From NCBI GenBank assembly GCA_965117035.1, contig OZ220748.1:3720001-3784000 (forward strand): 64,000 nucleotides of DNA, given 5' to 3'. Position 1 is the first letter of the stretch. Every line of letters begins with the position of its first letter. A program made the translations under genes and the position numbers. The stretch is from CAZENU01 sp965117035 (lineage in GTDB: Bacteria > Chloroflexota > Dehalococcoidia > Lucifugimonadales > CAZENU01). The notes under the pieces were generated by a model, which saw only the letters and a list, made by a program, of their open reading frames with translations, did no database searches and was not told where the DNA came from. Below are positions 39,867-48,339 of the stretch, one piece after another.

Positions 39867-40391
39867 ATGCCAGACGAGATCGGAACGGAAACGACCCGCC
39901 CGGACGCGCCGAGCGCGGACGAGAGTCTTTTCGGCGACGCGACGGACGATACGCCTGCCGCGGTCGTCGAGGAGGAAGACTCCGAGGGTGACACCGAGCA
40001 GGACACCCAGGGCGCTGCCGACGACGGGGACAATCCCGACGCAGGGGAGACTGACGAGGGTGAGGCCGAGGCTACGCCATCGGACGAGCTGAAGGTCGTC
40101 GTCTCCATCAAGGGAGGCAGGGCCGTCATCGGGGTGCAGCAACCCTCGTCGGACCCGCACATCGAGACCTTCGAGGACGCGGACCTGTCCGAACTGGCGC
40201 AGGAGGTGCCTGCGGTTACGGAGAGGGCGAGGGCCAAGTGGGAGGAGACGCCCAAGCATCCCGCCTACGAAAGGCCCGCTCCCCCGCCCAAGCGCCGCAA
40301 CAACCGGCGCCAGCAGGGGGCGGCGACGAACGCCAACGCCGAGGGCGCGGCGGAGCAGGAGGATGCGCAGCAGACGCTGAGGCTGTTCTAG
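39867..40391 (+). CDS. Acidic hypothetical protein (possible PRTRC E analogue)
   Basis: 174 residues, AAGGAGAAG upstream. The first 70 residues are strongly acidic and disordered-looking. A small core follows (SDELKVVVSIKGGRAVIGVQ, DADLSELAQEVPAVTERAR), then a Pro/Arg/Asn-rich stretch and a tail ending QQTLRLF. The core layout weakly recalls PRTRC protein E. The identity is not established. Confidence 0.5.
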   Translation: MPDEIGTETTRPDAPSADESLFGDATDDTPAAVVEEEDSEGDTEQDTQGAADDGDNPDAGETDEGEAEATPSDELKVVVSIKGGRAVIGVQQPSSDPHIETFEDADLSELAQEVPAVTERARAKWEETPKHPAYERPAPPPKRRNNRRQQGAATNANAEGAAEQEDAQQTLRLF

Positions 40392-40420
40392 GCCCGGCCG
40401 CCTGAGCGCAACACACGGGG

Positions 40421-40480
40421 GGAGGATGCCGCAATGCGGTGTCCTTCCTCCGCCGTCCATGTATGCGGCCTTTTTTGCGT
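40421..40480 (+). terminator. Tandem hairpins with T-run
   Basis: A hairpin GGATGCCGCAATGCGGTGTCC (21 bases counted from 40424, shown only in part as CCGC-AAT-GCGG at the centre) is followed by GCCG (40452-40455) / CGGC (40466-40469) and CTTTTTTGCG. It is an intrinsic terminator candidate at the end of the PRTRC/DUF2958 string. Confidence 0.55.
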
Positions 40481-40511
40481 TTTGGACACCATGACGAAAG
40501 GAGCACGACGG

Positions 40512-40871
40512 ATGACATTCGAGGACAATAGAGGGGCGGGGCCGAATTCAGAGACAAGCAGGAGGTACGGGGTCATGGAGATGCACCTGTTCGACGAGAA
40601 CGCCCCCGAGGAGGAGGCGCTGTGCGGGGTCGAAACTTCGCGCGAAGAGCGAATGAGCGTGGAGTATTACCTGGAGGACCGCGTGCATGGCGCTTCCGTC
40701 GGGAACGTCTGCCAGGAGTGCAAGACGCTGGCGGCGCCGCTCGCCGGGAAGGTCATCGAGGCCGCAATTGAGGAACATGAGGCCGAGGGCCGGTTCGACG
40801 TGGCGGAGGACTATCGCGAGCTTGCCCAGACGCTTGCGAGGGAGACCGGTCAGAATCCGCCGGGTGGGTAG
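40512..40871 (+). CDS. Small hypothetical protein
   Basis: 119 residues from ATG 40512, AAAGGAG nine bases upstream. It contains single cysteines in EEALCGVETS and a pair in GNVCQECKTLAAPL, and a helical, charged C-terminus. No family recognised. It is the last gene of the plus-strand string and is flanked on both sides by similar terminator modules. Confidence 0.5.
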   Translation: MTFEDNRGAGPNSETSRRYGVMEMHLFDENAPEEEALCGVETSREERMSVEYYLEDRVHGASVGNVCQECKTLAAPLAGKVIEAAIEEHEAEGRFDVAEDYRELAQTLARETGQNPPGG

Positions 40872-40881
40872 AAGGAAGTCC

Positions 40882-40908
40882 AGCCCATCCATATGTGTGG
40901 GCTTTTTT
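40882..40908 (+). terminator. Intrinsic terminator
   Basis: AGCCCA (40882-40887) pairs with TGGGCT (40898-40903) and is followed by a run of six T ending TTTTTTGCG. The module resembles the one at 40452-40480 (loop TCCAT(A/G)T(G/A)TG), as if duplicated. Confidence 0.7.
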
Positions 40909-40923
40909 GCGTTTGCGGAGTGT

Positions 40924-40960
40924 ATGGCCGGGGGCGCCGGCCATGTATGCAGCTCTTTTT
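40924..40960 (+). terminator. Hairpin and T-run, third copy of the module
   Basis: Perfect 8-bp arms ATGGCCGG (40924-40931) and CCGGCCAT (40937-40944), then GTATGCAGCTCTTTTTGCG. It lies between the convergent genes ending at 40871 and 40966. Confidence 0.6.
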
Positions 40961-40965
40961 GCGTT

Positions 40966-41733
40966 TCAGTAGAAGGGCGACGCGACCTTCGGGTCCCCGC
41001 GCCAGGTGGCGTCCAGGAAGTCGGGGATATGCGCGTTGGTCAGCTCGCCCTCCCAGTAGGCGGCGCGCTCGGCCTTGGCGAGGCTGACCGGCTGAATATG
41101 CCATCCGGGGTTGGACTCCCGTATCGCGCGGGCGATGTCGGCGAACGTCGCGCCCCGCGTGCAGAAGTCGTCGACGACGATCACCAGGCCGGGTTCGCCT
41201 TCGATGGGGGCAGCGAGATACACCCCGTCCACGGTGGCGTCCCGCTTGGCCGCGGGGGCGATGCGGGTGATGCTGGGGTGCCGGTCCTTGGTGACGTGAT
41301 GTGGGAGCCACTCCCAGCCGCGGGATTCCGAAAGCGCGGACGCCAGCATCGAAGCGGGCGTGTCGCTTTGCACGATATTCTGCCCTGAAGAGACCGAGGA
41401 GACGACGACGACGCGCGGGTCCCCGGTGAAGAGGATATTGCTGAACGCCGCGCAGAACGTGCGGGTGGCCGCCCTCGCGGCGTAAGGTTCGCCGTACTTG
41501 AACTGGTTGAAGCGCCGGGTCCACTTCTCGCTGGGCCGGTCGGTGATACGGAACCCGACTGTGAGCAGCCCCAGGTCGCCGACCGGGAGGGGGTTGATGC
41601 GGATCAACTGGCCCACCACCTCGTAGCTGCCCAGGGTCACATCGCCGAACATGAGCGCAGCCCGGCGCGCAGCCTCGTCGCCCGCCGGGTAGGCAGACGG
41701 CGCTGGCGTTGCCGGTCCCGTTTCCTTGCCCAT
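40966..41733 (-). CDS. Orphan phosphoribosyltransferase-like protein
   Basis: 255 residues from ATG 41733, with GGGAG upstream; an ATG at 41760 is possible. The PRPP-binding loop is GLVIVVDDFCTRGATFADIA near residues 185-205, as in type I phosphoribosyltransferases and ComF-like proteins. SVSSGQNIVQSDTPASMLAS and KDRHPSITRIAP lie upstream of it. The substrate is unknown. It is not beside nucleotide-salvage genes but beside an HTH gene on the same strand, which fits accessory or defence cargo. Confidence 0.65.
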   Translation of the reverse strand: MGKETGPATPAPSAYPAGDEAARRAALMFGDVTLGSYEVVGQLIRINPLPVGDLGLLTVGFRITDRPSEKWTRRFNQFKYGEPYAARAATRTFCAAFSNILFTGDPRVVVVSSVSSGQNIVQSDTPASMLASALSESRGWEWLPHHVTKDRHPSITRIAPAAKRDATVDGVYLAAPIEGEPGLVIVVDDFCTRGATFADIARAIRESNPGWHIQPVSLAKAERAAYWEGELTNAHIPDFLDATWRGDPKVASPFY

Positions 41734-41781
41734 GCGTTCTGCTCCCGCGCGGTCTCGCATACGACCCCAGGTGCAATGCGG

Positions 41782-42036
41782 TCAGCGATCGCCGCCGTCG
41801 AAGAGATATCCTAGCCCCATGCCGTGGGCCAGTTCAAGCAGCGCCCTGCGGTGCTGGTAGTTTGGCCGCGTCCTGCCCTCGGCCCATCGCCATACGGTGT
41901 GCCGGTAGGTGCCGAGGCGGCGGGCTATGTCAGACCAGGAGTATCCCGACTCCCTCTGGAACCGCTTGAGACGCTCCGGGAAGTCCACCGGGACTGCGTA
42001 GGTTTCTCTGCTGTGACGGATACGCTGTCGCGGCAT
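41782..42036 (-). CDS. HTH DNA-binding protein
   Basis: 84 residues. FPERLKRFQRESGYSWSDIA, RRLGTYRHTVWRWAEGRTRP and a helical end fit a Cro/XRE-type helix-turn-helix. It lies 48 bases upstream of the phosphoribosyltransferase gene and probably controls it. The 160 bases after position 42036 hold a degraded copy of the terminator-like module (near 42134-42165) and no ORF. Confidence 0.7.
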   Translation of the reverse strand: MPRQRIRHSRETYAVPVDFPERLKRFQRESGYSWSDIARRLGTYRHTVWRWAEGRTRPNYQHRRALLELAHGMGLGYLFDGGDR

Positions 42037-42197
42037 CGAGCCGGTCCTTCAAGGTCGGCGCTCCCTCCACGAGGAATCCAGGCCGGGCGGCATACCTTCG
42101 AGAGCCGGAGCTTGAAGCTCCTGCCCTTCTTCGTGTATGCCGCCCTTCCTGCGTTCTGCCTTTTTGGTGCGAGGGGGCCGGTCAGCCCTCGCGCTCA

Positions 42198-45100
42198 TCA
42201 GGAGCCTGGGCCGCCGTCGTCCGGCTGTTCCCAGTTCACCTTGTGGTTGGCGTCGTGGGCGAGGCCGGTGTGGGACAGGTCGGCGTCGGTGTCCGATGCG
42301 GACGACTCGATGTCGCCGCCGTTGAGCGCCAGCGAGTTCGCCAGGACGGCGATGCCCTGGGTGGAGAGGTTCGGCTCGACGACGGTGTGGGTGAAGACCA
42401 GGGTGGTCGAGCCGCTGCCGGAGGCATAGCCAGCCTGCTTCGCGCCCCAGTCCGCCGGGTCCATGTCGATGGTCAGCTGCGGCGTTCCGGTCACGTCCAC
42501 CGCCTCGCTGAAGGTGACGCTGATGATGATCACGTCGCCCTTGCCGTAGGTGTCGTCGGCGCCGGGGTCCGAGGTTATCGACACGGCGGTAACCGTCGGG
42601 GTCGGGGGCTGCCAGTCCACCTTGTGATTGGCGTCGTGGGCGAGGCCGGCGTGGGACAGGTCGGCGTCGGTGTCCGATGCGGACGACTCGATGTCGCCGC
42701 CGTTGAGCGCCAGCGAGTTCGCCAGCACCGCTATGCCCTGCGTCGAGAGGTTGGGCTCCACCACGGTGTGGGTGAAGACCAGGGTGGTCGAGCCACTGCC
42801 GCTGGCATAGCTCGCCTGCTTCGCGCCCCAGTCCGCCGGGTCCATGTCGATGGTCAACTGCGGGGTTCCCGTCACGTCCACCGCCTCGTCGAAGGTGACG
42901 CTGATGCGGATCACGTCGCCGGGGCCGTAGGTGTCGTCAGAACCGGGGTTGGAGGTTATCGACACGCCGGTCACCGACGGGGTCGATGGGGTTGGTGTCG
43001 GGGTTGGTGTCGGTGTTGGTGTTGGGGTCGGCGGCGACTGCTGCCAGTCCACCTTGTGGCTGGCGTCGTGGGCGAGGCCGGTGTGGGACAGGTCGGCGTC
43101 CTCGCCGTCCGACTGGATGGTTGCTCCGTTCAACTCCAGCGAGTTCTCAAGCACCGCGATGCCCTGGGTGGAGAGGTTGGGCTCCACCACGGTGTGGGTG
43201 AAGGTCAGGGTGGCCGTGCCGCTGCCGCTGGCATAGCTGGCCCACTTCTCGCCCCAATCCGCCGGGTCCATGTCGATCTTCAATCGCGGCGTTCCGGTGA
43301 CGTCCACCGCCTCGCTGAAGGTCAGCGTGATGCTGATGGTCTCGCCGCCGCCGTAGGTGGCGTTGGCCTGGGGGGAAGAGGACACGGCCACGCCGGACAC
43401 TGTCGCCGGGACGCTCTGCTCCTCTTCGCTCTCGCCCTGTCCGCCGCCGTCATCCCCGCTCGCGCCGCCGTCTCCGTCTCCGTCTCCGTCCGGCTGCGTC
43501 TGCCAGTCCACCTTGTGGTTGGCGTCATGGGCCAGGCCGGTGTGCAACAGGCTGGCGTCCTCGCCGTCCGACTGGATGGTCCCGCCGTTCAGCTCCAGGG
43601 TGCTTTCCAGCACGGCGATGCCCTGGGTGGAGATGTTCGGTTCAACCACCGTGTGGGTGAAGATGAGGTTGGCCGTGCCGCTGCCGCTGGCGTAGCTGGC
43701 CCACTTCTCGCCCCACTCCGCCGGGTCCATGTCGATCTTGAGGCGGGGTGTGCCTCCCGAGGTGCCCACGTCCACCACCAACTGGTTGAAGGTCACCTGC
43801 ACCTGGATGGTGTCGCCGATGCCGTAGGTCTTGTCCGCGCCCGGGTCCGAGACCACGGACACCCCGGTCACCGATACCGCCGGGACCTGCTGCGGGTCGC
43901 TCCCGATCGCCTCGATTCCCAAATATTCACTGGCGAAATCGCCGACCCAAAGCACGGTGCGCTGCTCGAAGGTCTCCACGGCGGCGCCGTTGGCGCCCTT
44001 CAGCGGTCCGAAGCTGGGCGGCTTGGTGTAGCTCACCTTGACCGTGTCCTCTTCGTTGGTGAACGAGACCAGCCGCATTTTCACTCCCGTGTCAGGGAAA
44101 TCAATGGTTTCGAAACTGATGCTGTCGGAGACTATATTGCGACTGGCGCCGTTTACGGTGACGGTGAAATCCGACGCCGCCGGCTTTGAAGTCGGGTCCA
44201 AGTTCTGGTCAAAATACAGATACACCTCATCTGCGAAGAAGTACCCGTACTTGAACTCCGGGGGAACCGGGGGAGGTGGTGGATCCTCGAAGTCCGGCAA
44301 CTCATTGCCTGCCGGATCCTTCAGCGGGTTCTGAGTCGGCTTGGTGTACGTCACCTTGTAGGGGCGGCCGGCAAGCACGCTGTCTAGACTCAGCGTTACG
44401 GTGCTGCCGGAGATGGTGGGGGGTCCCGTGACGGTATGAGTTGCCACGCGGTCAAAGTCATAGAGCGTCCCGTATAACACATTGCGGCGAGGAGGTAACT
44501 TCGAGGTTACGGTGAATGCGCTCGCGGCCGGCCGCGACATGGCGTCCAGCTCCTGGTCGAAGGTAATGACCAGCTTCCTGTAATCGACAGCCGGGATGGG
44601 GCCGTCCCCTGGGATGAATATATCCGTGCCGATGATCGTGGGCAGCGGCGTATTGTTGGTCACCGACCGACCGGAGAAGTTCAGCACTTCGTTGCCGTTG
44701 TGAGAATTGTCCTTCAGCGGATTATCATCCGGTTTGGTGTAGCTCACCGTGACCGTCTCGTTGCGGAAGACACTGCTTTCCAACGTCACTTCCGCAAAGT
44801 CGTTCGGGGCGCGGACATGCAGCCTGGAGATTGGATTCTGGCCGAACCTGCTGGTTTTGACCGTGCCCGTGCCGGCGATGGTCCTGGTCGTGCCGCCCCG
44901 GGTCACGGACACGCTGAACGCGCTGCCAGCAGTGCCCGACTCCGGTTTCAGGTCCTCATTGAAGGTCACCTTCAGCGTCGTGCCTGATACCTCCGCGCTG
45001 GCGAAGGTGGGGCGCGTCCGGTCCGACGTGTCCGGGCGAACGCCATTGTAGAGGCGCCCGTTGGTGAATGATCTCACCCGTTCGCCATCCCAGGTCTGTA

Positions 45101-45491
45101 GCGGGTTCTGCGACGGCACGGTGTAGTTCACCGTGACCTCCTCGCCGTGGCGGATTGTGCCGTTCAGGTCCACGCGCACCACGCCATATCTCCCACCGGA
45201 CATGCGAACCGTGCCTGTGCCGTGCAGGGTCCGGGCCGTGTCGTACCGCGCAGCGCGCACCACGAACGCGCTGCTCGGCGGCACCGAGTCGTAGTCCAGC
45301 CCTTTGCTGAACTCCAGGGTCACCCCATTCCCATTCGCCCCCCACACATGCCCACTAGAGAAACGTATGTCATTATTGAACTGCGCTTGCGCCGGCTGTG
45401 GACCTGGCAGCAGGACGGCCAGGGCGATGAGGGCGGCGATGGCTGGCAGCGGCCAGCGGCGGAGGTAGGGGGCGAAAGCGGTGAGCCTCAT
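42198..45491 (-). CDS. Secreted surface protein with SWM-like and tandem repeats
   Basis: 1097 residues, ATG 45491 with AAGGAGGTGACGGC upstream. The signal peptide WPLPAIAALIALAVLLPGP ends near AQAQFNN. About five SwmB-like domains follow (LEFSKGLDYDSVPPSSAFVV, LKVTFNEDLKPESGTAGSAF, LYFDQNLDPTSKPAASDFTV). Then come four longer repeats with the core SDPGADKTYGIGDTIQVQVT, LKIDMDPAEWGEKWASYASG and HTVVEPNISTQGIAVLES. Some linkers are pure Thr-Pro (TPTPTPTPTP). There is no LPXTG sorting motif. Adhesion or cell-surface interaction is inferred. The divergent neighbour is a sensor kinase fusion. Confidence 0.8.
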   Translation of the reverse strand: MRLTAFAPYLRRWPLPAIAALIALAVLLPGPQPAQAQFNNDIRFSSGHVWGANGNGVTLEFSKGLDYDSVPPSSAFVVRAARYDTARTLHGTGTVRMSGGRYGVVRVDLNGTIRHGEEVTVNYTVPSQNPLQTWDGERVRSFTNGRLYNGVRPDTSDRTRPTFASAEVSGTTLKVTFNEDLKPESGTAGSAFSVSVTRGGTTRTIAGTGTVKTSRFGQNPISRLHVRAPNDFAEVTLESSVFRNETVTVSYTKPDDNPLKDNSHNGNEVLNFSGRSVTNNTPLPTIIGTDIFIPGDGPIPAVDYRKLVITFDQELDAMSRPAASAFTVTSKLPPRRNVLYGTLYDFDRVATHTVTGPPTISGSTVTLSLDSVLAGRPYKVTYTKPTQNPLKDPAGNELPDFEDPPPPPVPPEFKYGYFFADEVYLYFDQNLDPTSKPAASDFTVTVNGASRNIVSDSISFETIDFPDTGVKMRLVSFTNEEDTVKVSYTKPPSFGPLKGANGAAVETFEQRTVLWVGDFASEYLGIEAIGSDPQQVPAVSVTGVSVVSDPGADKTYGIGDTIQVQVTFNQLVVDVGTSGGTPRLKIDMDPAEWGEKWASYASGSGTANLIFTHTVVEPNISTQGIAVLESTLELNGGTIQSDGEDASLLHTGLAHDANHKVDWQTQPDGDGDGDGGASGDDGGGQGESEEEQSVPATVSGVAVSSSPQANATYGGGETISITLTFSEAVDVTGTPRLKIDMDPADWGEKWASYASGSGTATLTFTHTVVEPNLSTQGIAVLENSLELNGATIQSDGEDADLSHTGLAHDASHKVDWQQSPPTPTPTPTPTPTPTPSTPSVTGVSITSNPGSDDTYGPGDVIRISVTFDEAVDVTGTPQLTIDMDPADWGAKQASYASGSGSTTLVFTHTVVEPNLSTQGIAVLANSLALNGGDIESSASDTDADLSHAGLAHDANHKVDWQPPTPTVTAVSITSDPGADDTYGKGDVIIISVTFSEAVDVTGTPQLTIDMDPADWGAKQAGYASGSGSTTLVFTHTVVEPNLSTQGIAVLANSLALNGGDIESSASDTDADLSHTGLAHDANHKVNWEQPDDGGPGS
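42231..43900 (-). repeat. Tandem DNA repeats within the surface gene
   Basis: The segment CCAGT(T/C)CACCTTGTG recurs at 42231, 42612, 43044 and 43503. Between the first two units about 90 bases (42259-42345 and 42640-42726, approximate limits) differ at only one position. Such tracts allow copy-number change by recombination. Confidence 0.75.
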
Positions 45492-45555
45492 GCCGTCACC
45501 TCCTTGATGAGATGGGCGCGAGGCTCCGCGAGGTTGGGTTTACTGCGTGAAAATC

Positions 45556-45566
45556 GGGGGGGGGGG
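45556..45566. repeat. Run of 11 G upstream of the surface gene
   Basis: A homopolymer of 11 guanines (cytosines on the coding strand of the surface gene) lies 65-75 bases before its ATG. Long G/C tracts in promoter or leader regions commonly vary by slipped-strand mispairing. The gap 45492-45843 otherwise holds the divergent promoters and no ORF. Confidence 0.75.
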
Positions 45567-45724
45567 TAGAATTCAATGCGCCGTGGAAGGCGCTCAGGGC
45601 ATGGGAAGGCGACGGTGCGCACGCAGTCGCCGGTCCAGGTTCTCTCTGTATGAAAGCCAAGTCAGCACCTCCCTTTTTCGGGCGAAATCCCTATGGACAA
45701 TACCACATGAACATCATCTGGGCG

Positions 45725-45783
45725 TGACCTTTTCGGCAATTTAATATGATCTACTATGACCTTTTCCGAGAATCCGGTATAAT
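45725..45783 (+). promoter_or_regulatory. Promoter and direct repeats before the sensor kinase
   Basis: TATAAT lies at 45778-45783, with TATGAC (45755-45760) 17 bases upstream as a weak -35. Direct repeats TGACCTTTTC(C)G lie at 45725-45736 and 45757-45768, 32 bases apart, about three helical turns. They are candidate binding sites for the OmpR-type domain encoded downstream. Confidence 0.5.
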
Positions 45784-45843
45784 CGCCCCGAATGCGTCGA
45801 ATCCCAAAGGCGCGCGGGGCCCGCGGCCCCACGGGAGGTGAGC

Positions 45844-48243
45844 TTGAAGCAGCCGGACGAACTGTTGCGGGAGAACGGGGGCCTGCGCCTGCGCCTCTCA
45901 CGCCTGAGCGAGGCCAGCCTCCGCATCAATGAGAGCCTGGACTTCGACACGGTGTTGCAGGGCGTCCTCGACTCCGCACGCTCCCTCACCGGCGCCCGCT
46001 ACGGGGTCATCGCCCTGCACGGCGACGACGGCATCGCCGGGGACTTCCTCTCCTCCGGCTTCACCAGGGACGAGGCGGACAGGCTGTGGACCATACCGGG
46101 CTGGCCGAGCCACTTCGAGTACCTGAGCGGAATTGCGTCGCCCCTGCGGGTGCCCGACCTGCTGGAACTCATCAGGTCGCTGGGCCTGCCCGAGCTGCGC
46201 CCCCCGGTTGCGATGAGCGAGAGGGTGTCCTTCCTGGCCTCCCCCGTGCTGCACCTGGGTGAGCGCGTCGGCAGCATCTACCTCGCGGAGAAGGAGCGTG
46301 GGCCGGAGTTCACCCAGGAGGACGAGGACACGCTGGTCATGTTCGCGTCCCAGGCGGCGATGGTGATCGCCAACGCCCGCAGGCACCGGGAGGAGCAGCG
46401 GGCCAGGGCCGACCTGGAGACGCTCATCGACACGTCCCCCGTCGGCGTGGTGGTCTTCGACGCCGGGGCGGGAGCGCCCAAGTCCTTCAACCGGGAGGCG
46501 ATGAGGATCGTGGACAGCCTGCGGAACCCCGGCCAGTCGCCGGAGGACCTGCTCGACGTGGTGGCCTTCCGTCGGGCCGACGGTCGGGAGGTCTCACTGC
46601 GGGACTTCCCGGTCGCGGAGGCGTTGAGCTCGGGCGAGACGCTCCGGGCCGAGGAGGTGGTCATCAGCGTCCCCGACGGGCGGAGCCTCACGCTGCTGCT
46701 CAACGCCACGCCCATCCTCTCCACCGAGGGCGCGGTCGAGTCGATGGTCGTCACCCTACAGGACATGGCCGACCTGGAGGAGCAGGAGCGGATGCGGGTC
46801 GAGTTCCTGGCGATGGTGAGCCACGAGCTGCGGACTCCCCTGACCTCCGTCATGGGGTCGGCGGCGGCGATCATGAACTCGGAGACGGACCTGGACCCCG
46901 CCGTGGTGCGCCAGTTCGTGCGCATCATCTGGGACCAGGCCGAGCACATGAACGCCCTGGTCGCCGACCTGCTGGACGTGGCCCGCATCGAGACGGGCAC
47001 GCTGCCGGTGGGTCTCGAACCCGCCGAGGTGGCCGTGCTGGTGGACCGGGCGCGGAGCGCGTTCACCAGCGCGGGAGGCAAGAACAACCTGGCCATCGAC
47101 GTCGAGCCGGACCTGCCCCTGGTGATGGCGGACCGGCGGCGCATCGTGCAGGTGCTCGGCAACCTGCTGTCCAACGCGGCCCGCAACTCGTCGGAGTCGT
47201 CGGCCATAAGGGTGAGCGCGGTTAGGGACGGCGTTCACGTGGCCTTCTCGGTCGCCGACGAGGGCCGGGGCATCCCGGCAGACAGCCTGCCCGACCTGTT
47301 CCGCAAGTTCTCCAGGGGCCAGTCCGAGGAGCAGGCGGGGGACACGGGACTGGGCCTCGCCATATGCAAGGGCATCGTGGAGGCCCACGGCGGCCGCATC
47401 TGGGCCGAGAGCGACGGGCCGGGCATGGGGGCTCGCTTCACCTTCACCCTTCCATCCTTCGAGGACTCGGGTGCTGGGGCGCTCGGCGTATTGCAGCCGG
47501 ACCCGGCACGTCGAGAGCGGAAGGAGGAGCGGCGGGTGCGCGTCCTTGCCGTGGACGACGACCCCAACGACCTCCGCTACATCCGCGAGAACCTCGCAAA
47601 GTCGGGCTATGACCCGGTGGTGACCGGGGAGCCGCAGGAGGCGGTCCGCCTCGTGGTCGACGAGAGGCCGGAGCTGGTGCTGCTGGACCTGATGCTGCCG
47701 GGCGCGGACGGTATCGAGCTGATGAAGGACATCCTGGAAGTGGCCGACGTGCCGGTGATCTTCCTGTCCGCCTACGGGCGGGAGGAGGTCGTTGCCAGGG
47801 CCTTCGACATGGGGGCAGCCGACTACGTGGTCAAGCCCTTCTCGCCGACGGAGCTTTCGGCGAGGATCAGGGCAACTCTTCGCAGGCGGGCGGCCTCGGA
47901 ACCGGGAGAGCCCTACGTGCTGGGGGACCTGGTCATCGACTACGCCACCCGCAGCGTGACCCTCGCCGGCCGTCCGCTGGACCTGGTGTCGATGGAGTAC
48001 CGGATGCTCGCCGAGCTCTCGGCCAACGCCGGTCGGGTGCTGACCTACCAGTATCTCGTGGAACGGGTCTGGGGAGAGCGGGGCGTCGGCGACATGCGGC
48101 CCATGCGCACCCTCATCAACAAGCTCCGCCGCAAGCTCGGCGACGCCGGCGCCAGACCCACCTACATCTTCACCGAGCGCCGCGTCGGCTACCGCATGCC
48201 CAAGGGGGAGGGGCGGGGTGAGGGACCAAGTTCCGCTCCCTGA
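45844..48243 (+). CDS. Histidine kinase fused to an OmpR-type response regulator
   Basis: 799 residues from TTG 45844; GTG 45838 overlaps the GGGAGG ribosome-binding site and is less likely. Domain order: GAF (about 20-170), PAS-like (180-300), HisKA with FLAMVSHELRTPLTSV (His near 330), HATPase_c (ILGNLLSNAARNSSES-like N box, DEGRGIP, DTGLGLAICKGIVEAHGG), receiver domain with LVLLDLMLPGADGIEL (Asp near 615) and PVIFLSAYGREE, and a C-terminal winged helix (MEYRMLAELSANAGRVLTYQ ... RTLINKLRRKLGD). No transmembrane helix is seen, so it is a cytoplasmic sensor. A kinase and a DNA-binding regulator in one chain is unusual. It may control the divergent surface gene. Confidence 0.88.
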   Translation: MKQPDELLRENGGLRLRLSRLSEASLRINESLDFDTVLQGVLDSARSLTGARYGVIALHGDDGIAGDFLSSGFTRDEADRLWTIPGWPSHFEYLSGIASPLRVPDLLELIRSLGLPELRPPVAMSERVSFLASPVLHLGERVGSIYLAEKERGPEFTQEDEDTLVMFASQAAMVIANARRHREEQRARADLETLIDTSPVGVVVFDAGAGAPKSFNREAMRIVDSLRNPGQSPEDLLDVVAFRRADGREVSLRDFPVAEALSSGETLRAEEVVISVPDGRSLTLLLNATPILSTEGAVESMVVTLQDMADLEEQERMRVEFLAMVSHELRTPLTSVMGSAAAIMNSETDLDPAVVRQFVRIIWDQAEHMNALVADLLDVARIETGTLPVGLEPAEVAVLVDRARSAFTSAGGKNNLAIDVEPDLPLVMADRRRIVQVLGNLLSNAARNSSESSAIRVSAVRDGVHVAFSVADEGRGIPADSLPDLFRKFSRGQSEEQAGDTGLGLAICKGIVEAHGGRIWAESDGPGMGARFTFTLPSFEDSGAGALGVLQPDPARRERKEERRVRVLAVDDDPNDLRYIRENLAKSGYDPVVTGEPQEAVRLVVDERPELVLLDLMLPGADGIELMKDILEVADVPVIFLSAYGREEVVARAFDMGAADYVVKPFSPTELSARIRATLRRRAASEPGEPYVLGDLVIDYATRSVTLAGRPLDLVSMEYRMLAELSANAGRVLTYQYLVERVWGERGVGDMRPMRTLINKLRRKLGDAGARPTYIFTERRVGYRMPKGEGRGEGPSSAP

Positions 48244-48339
48244 GCGGGAGCGCGCCTACCTTGCACGATGGTGAGTAGAGAAGGAACTAGGTTTGGCCTT
48301 CGGGAATACTAAACTAGACGATGAGTTTGGGAGGACAGA

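Noticed and set aside
42243..44189. 648-codon plus-strand frame opposite the surface gene
   Set aside because: It is the antisense shadow of the repeats; the minus-strand frame has a signal peptide, ribosome-binding site and domain matches.
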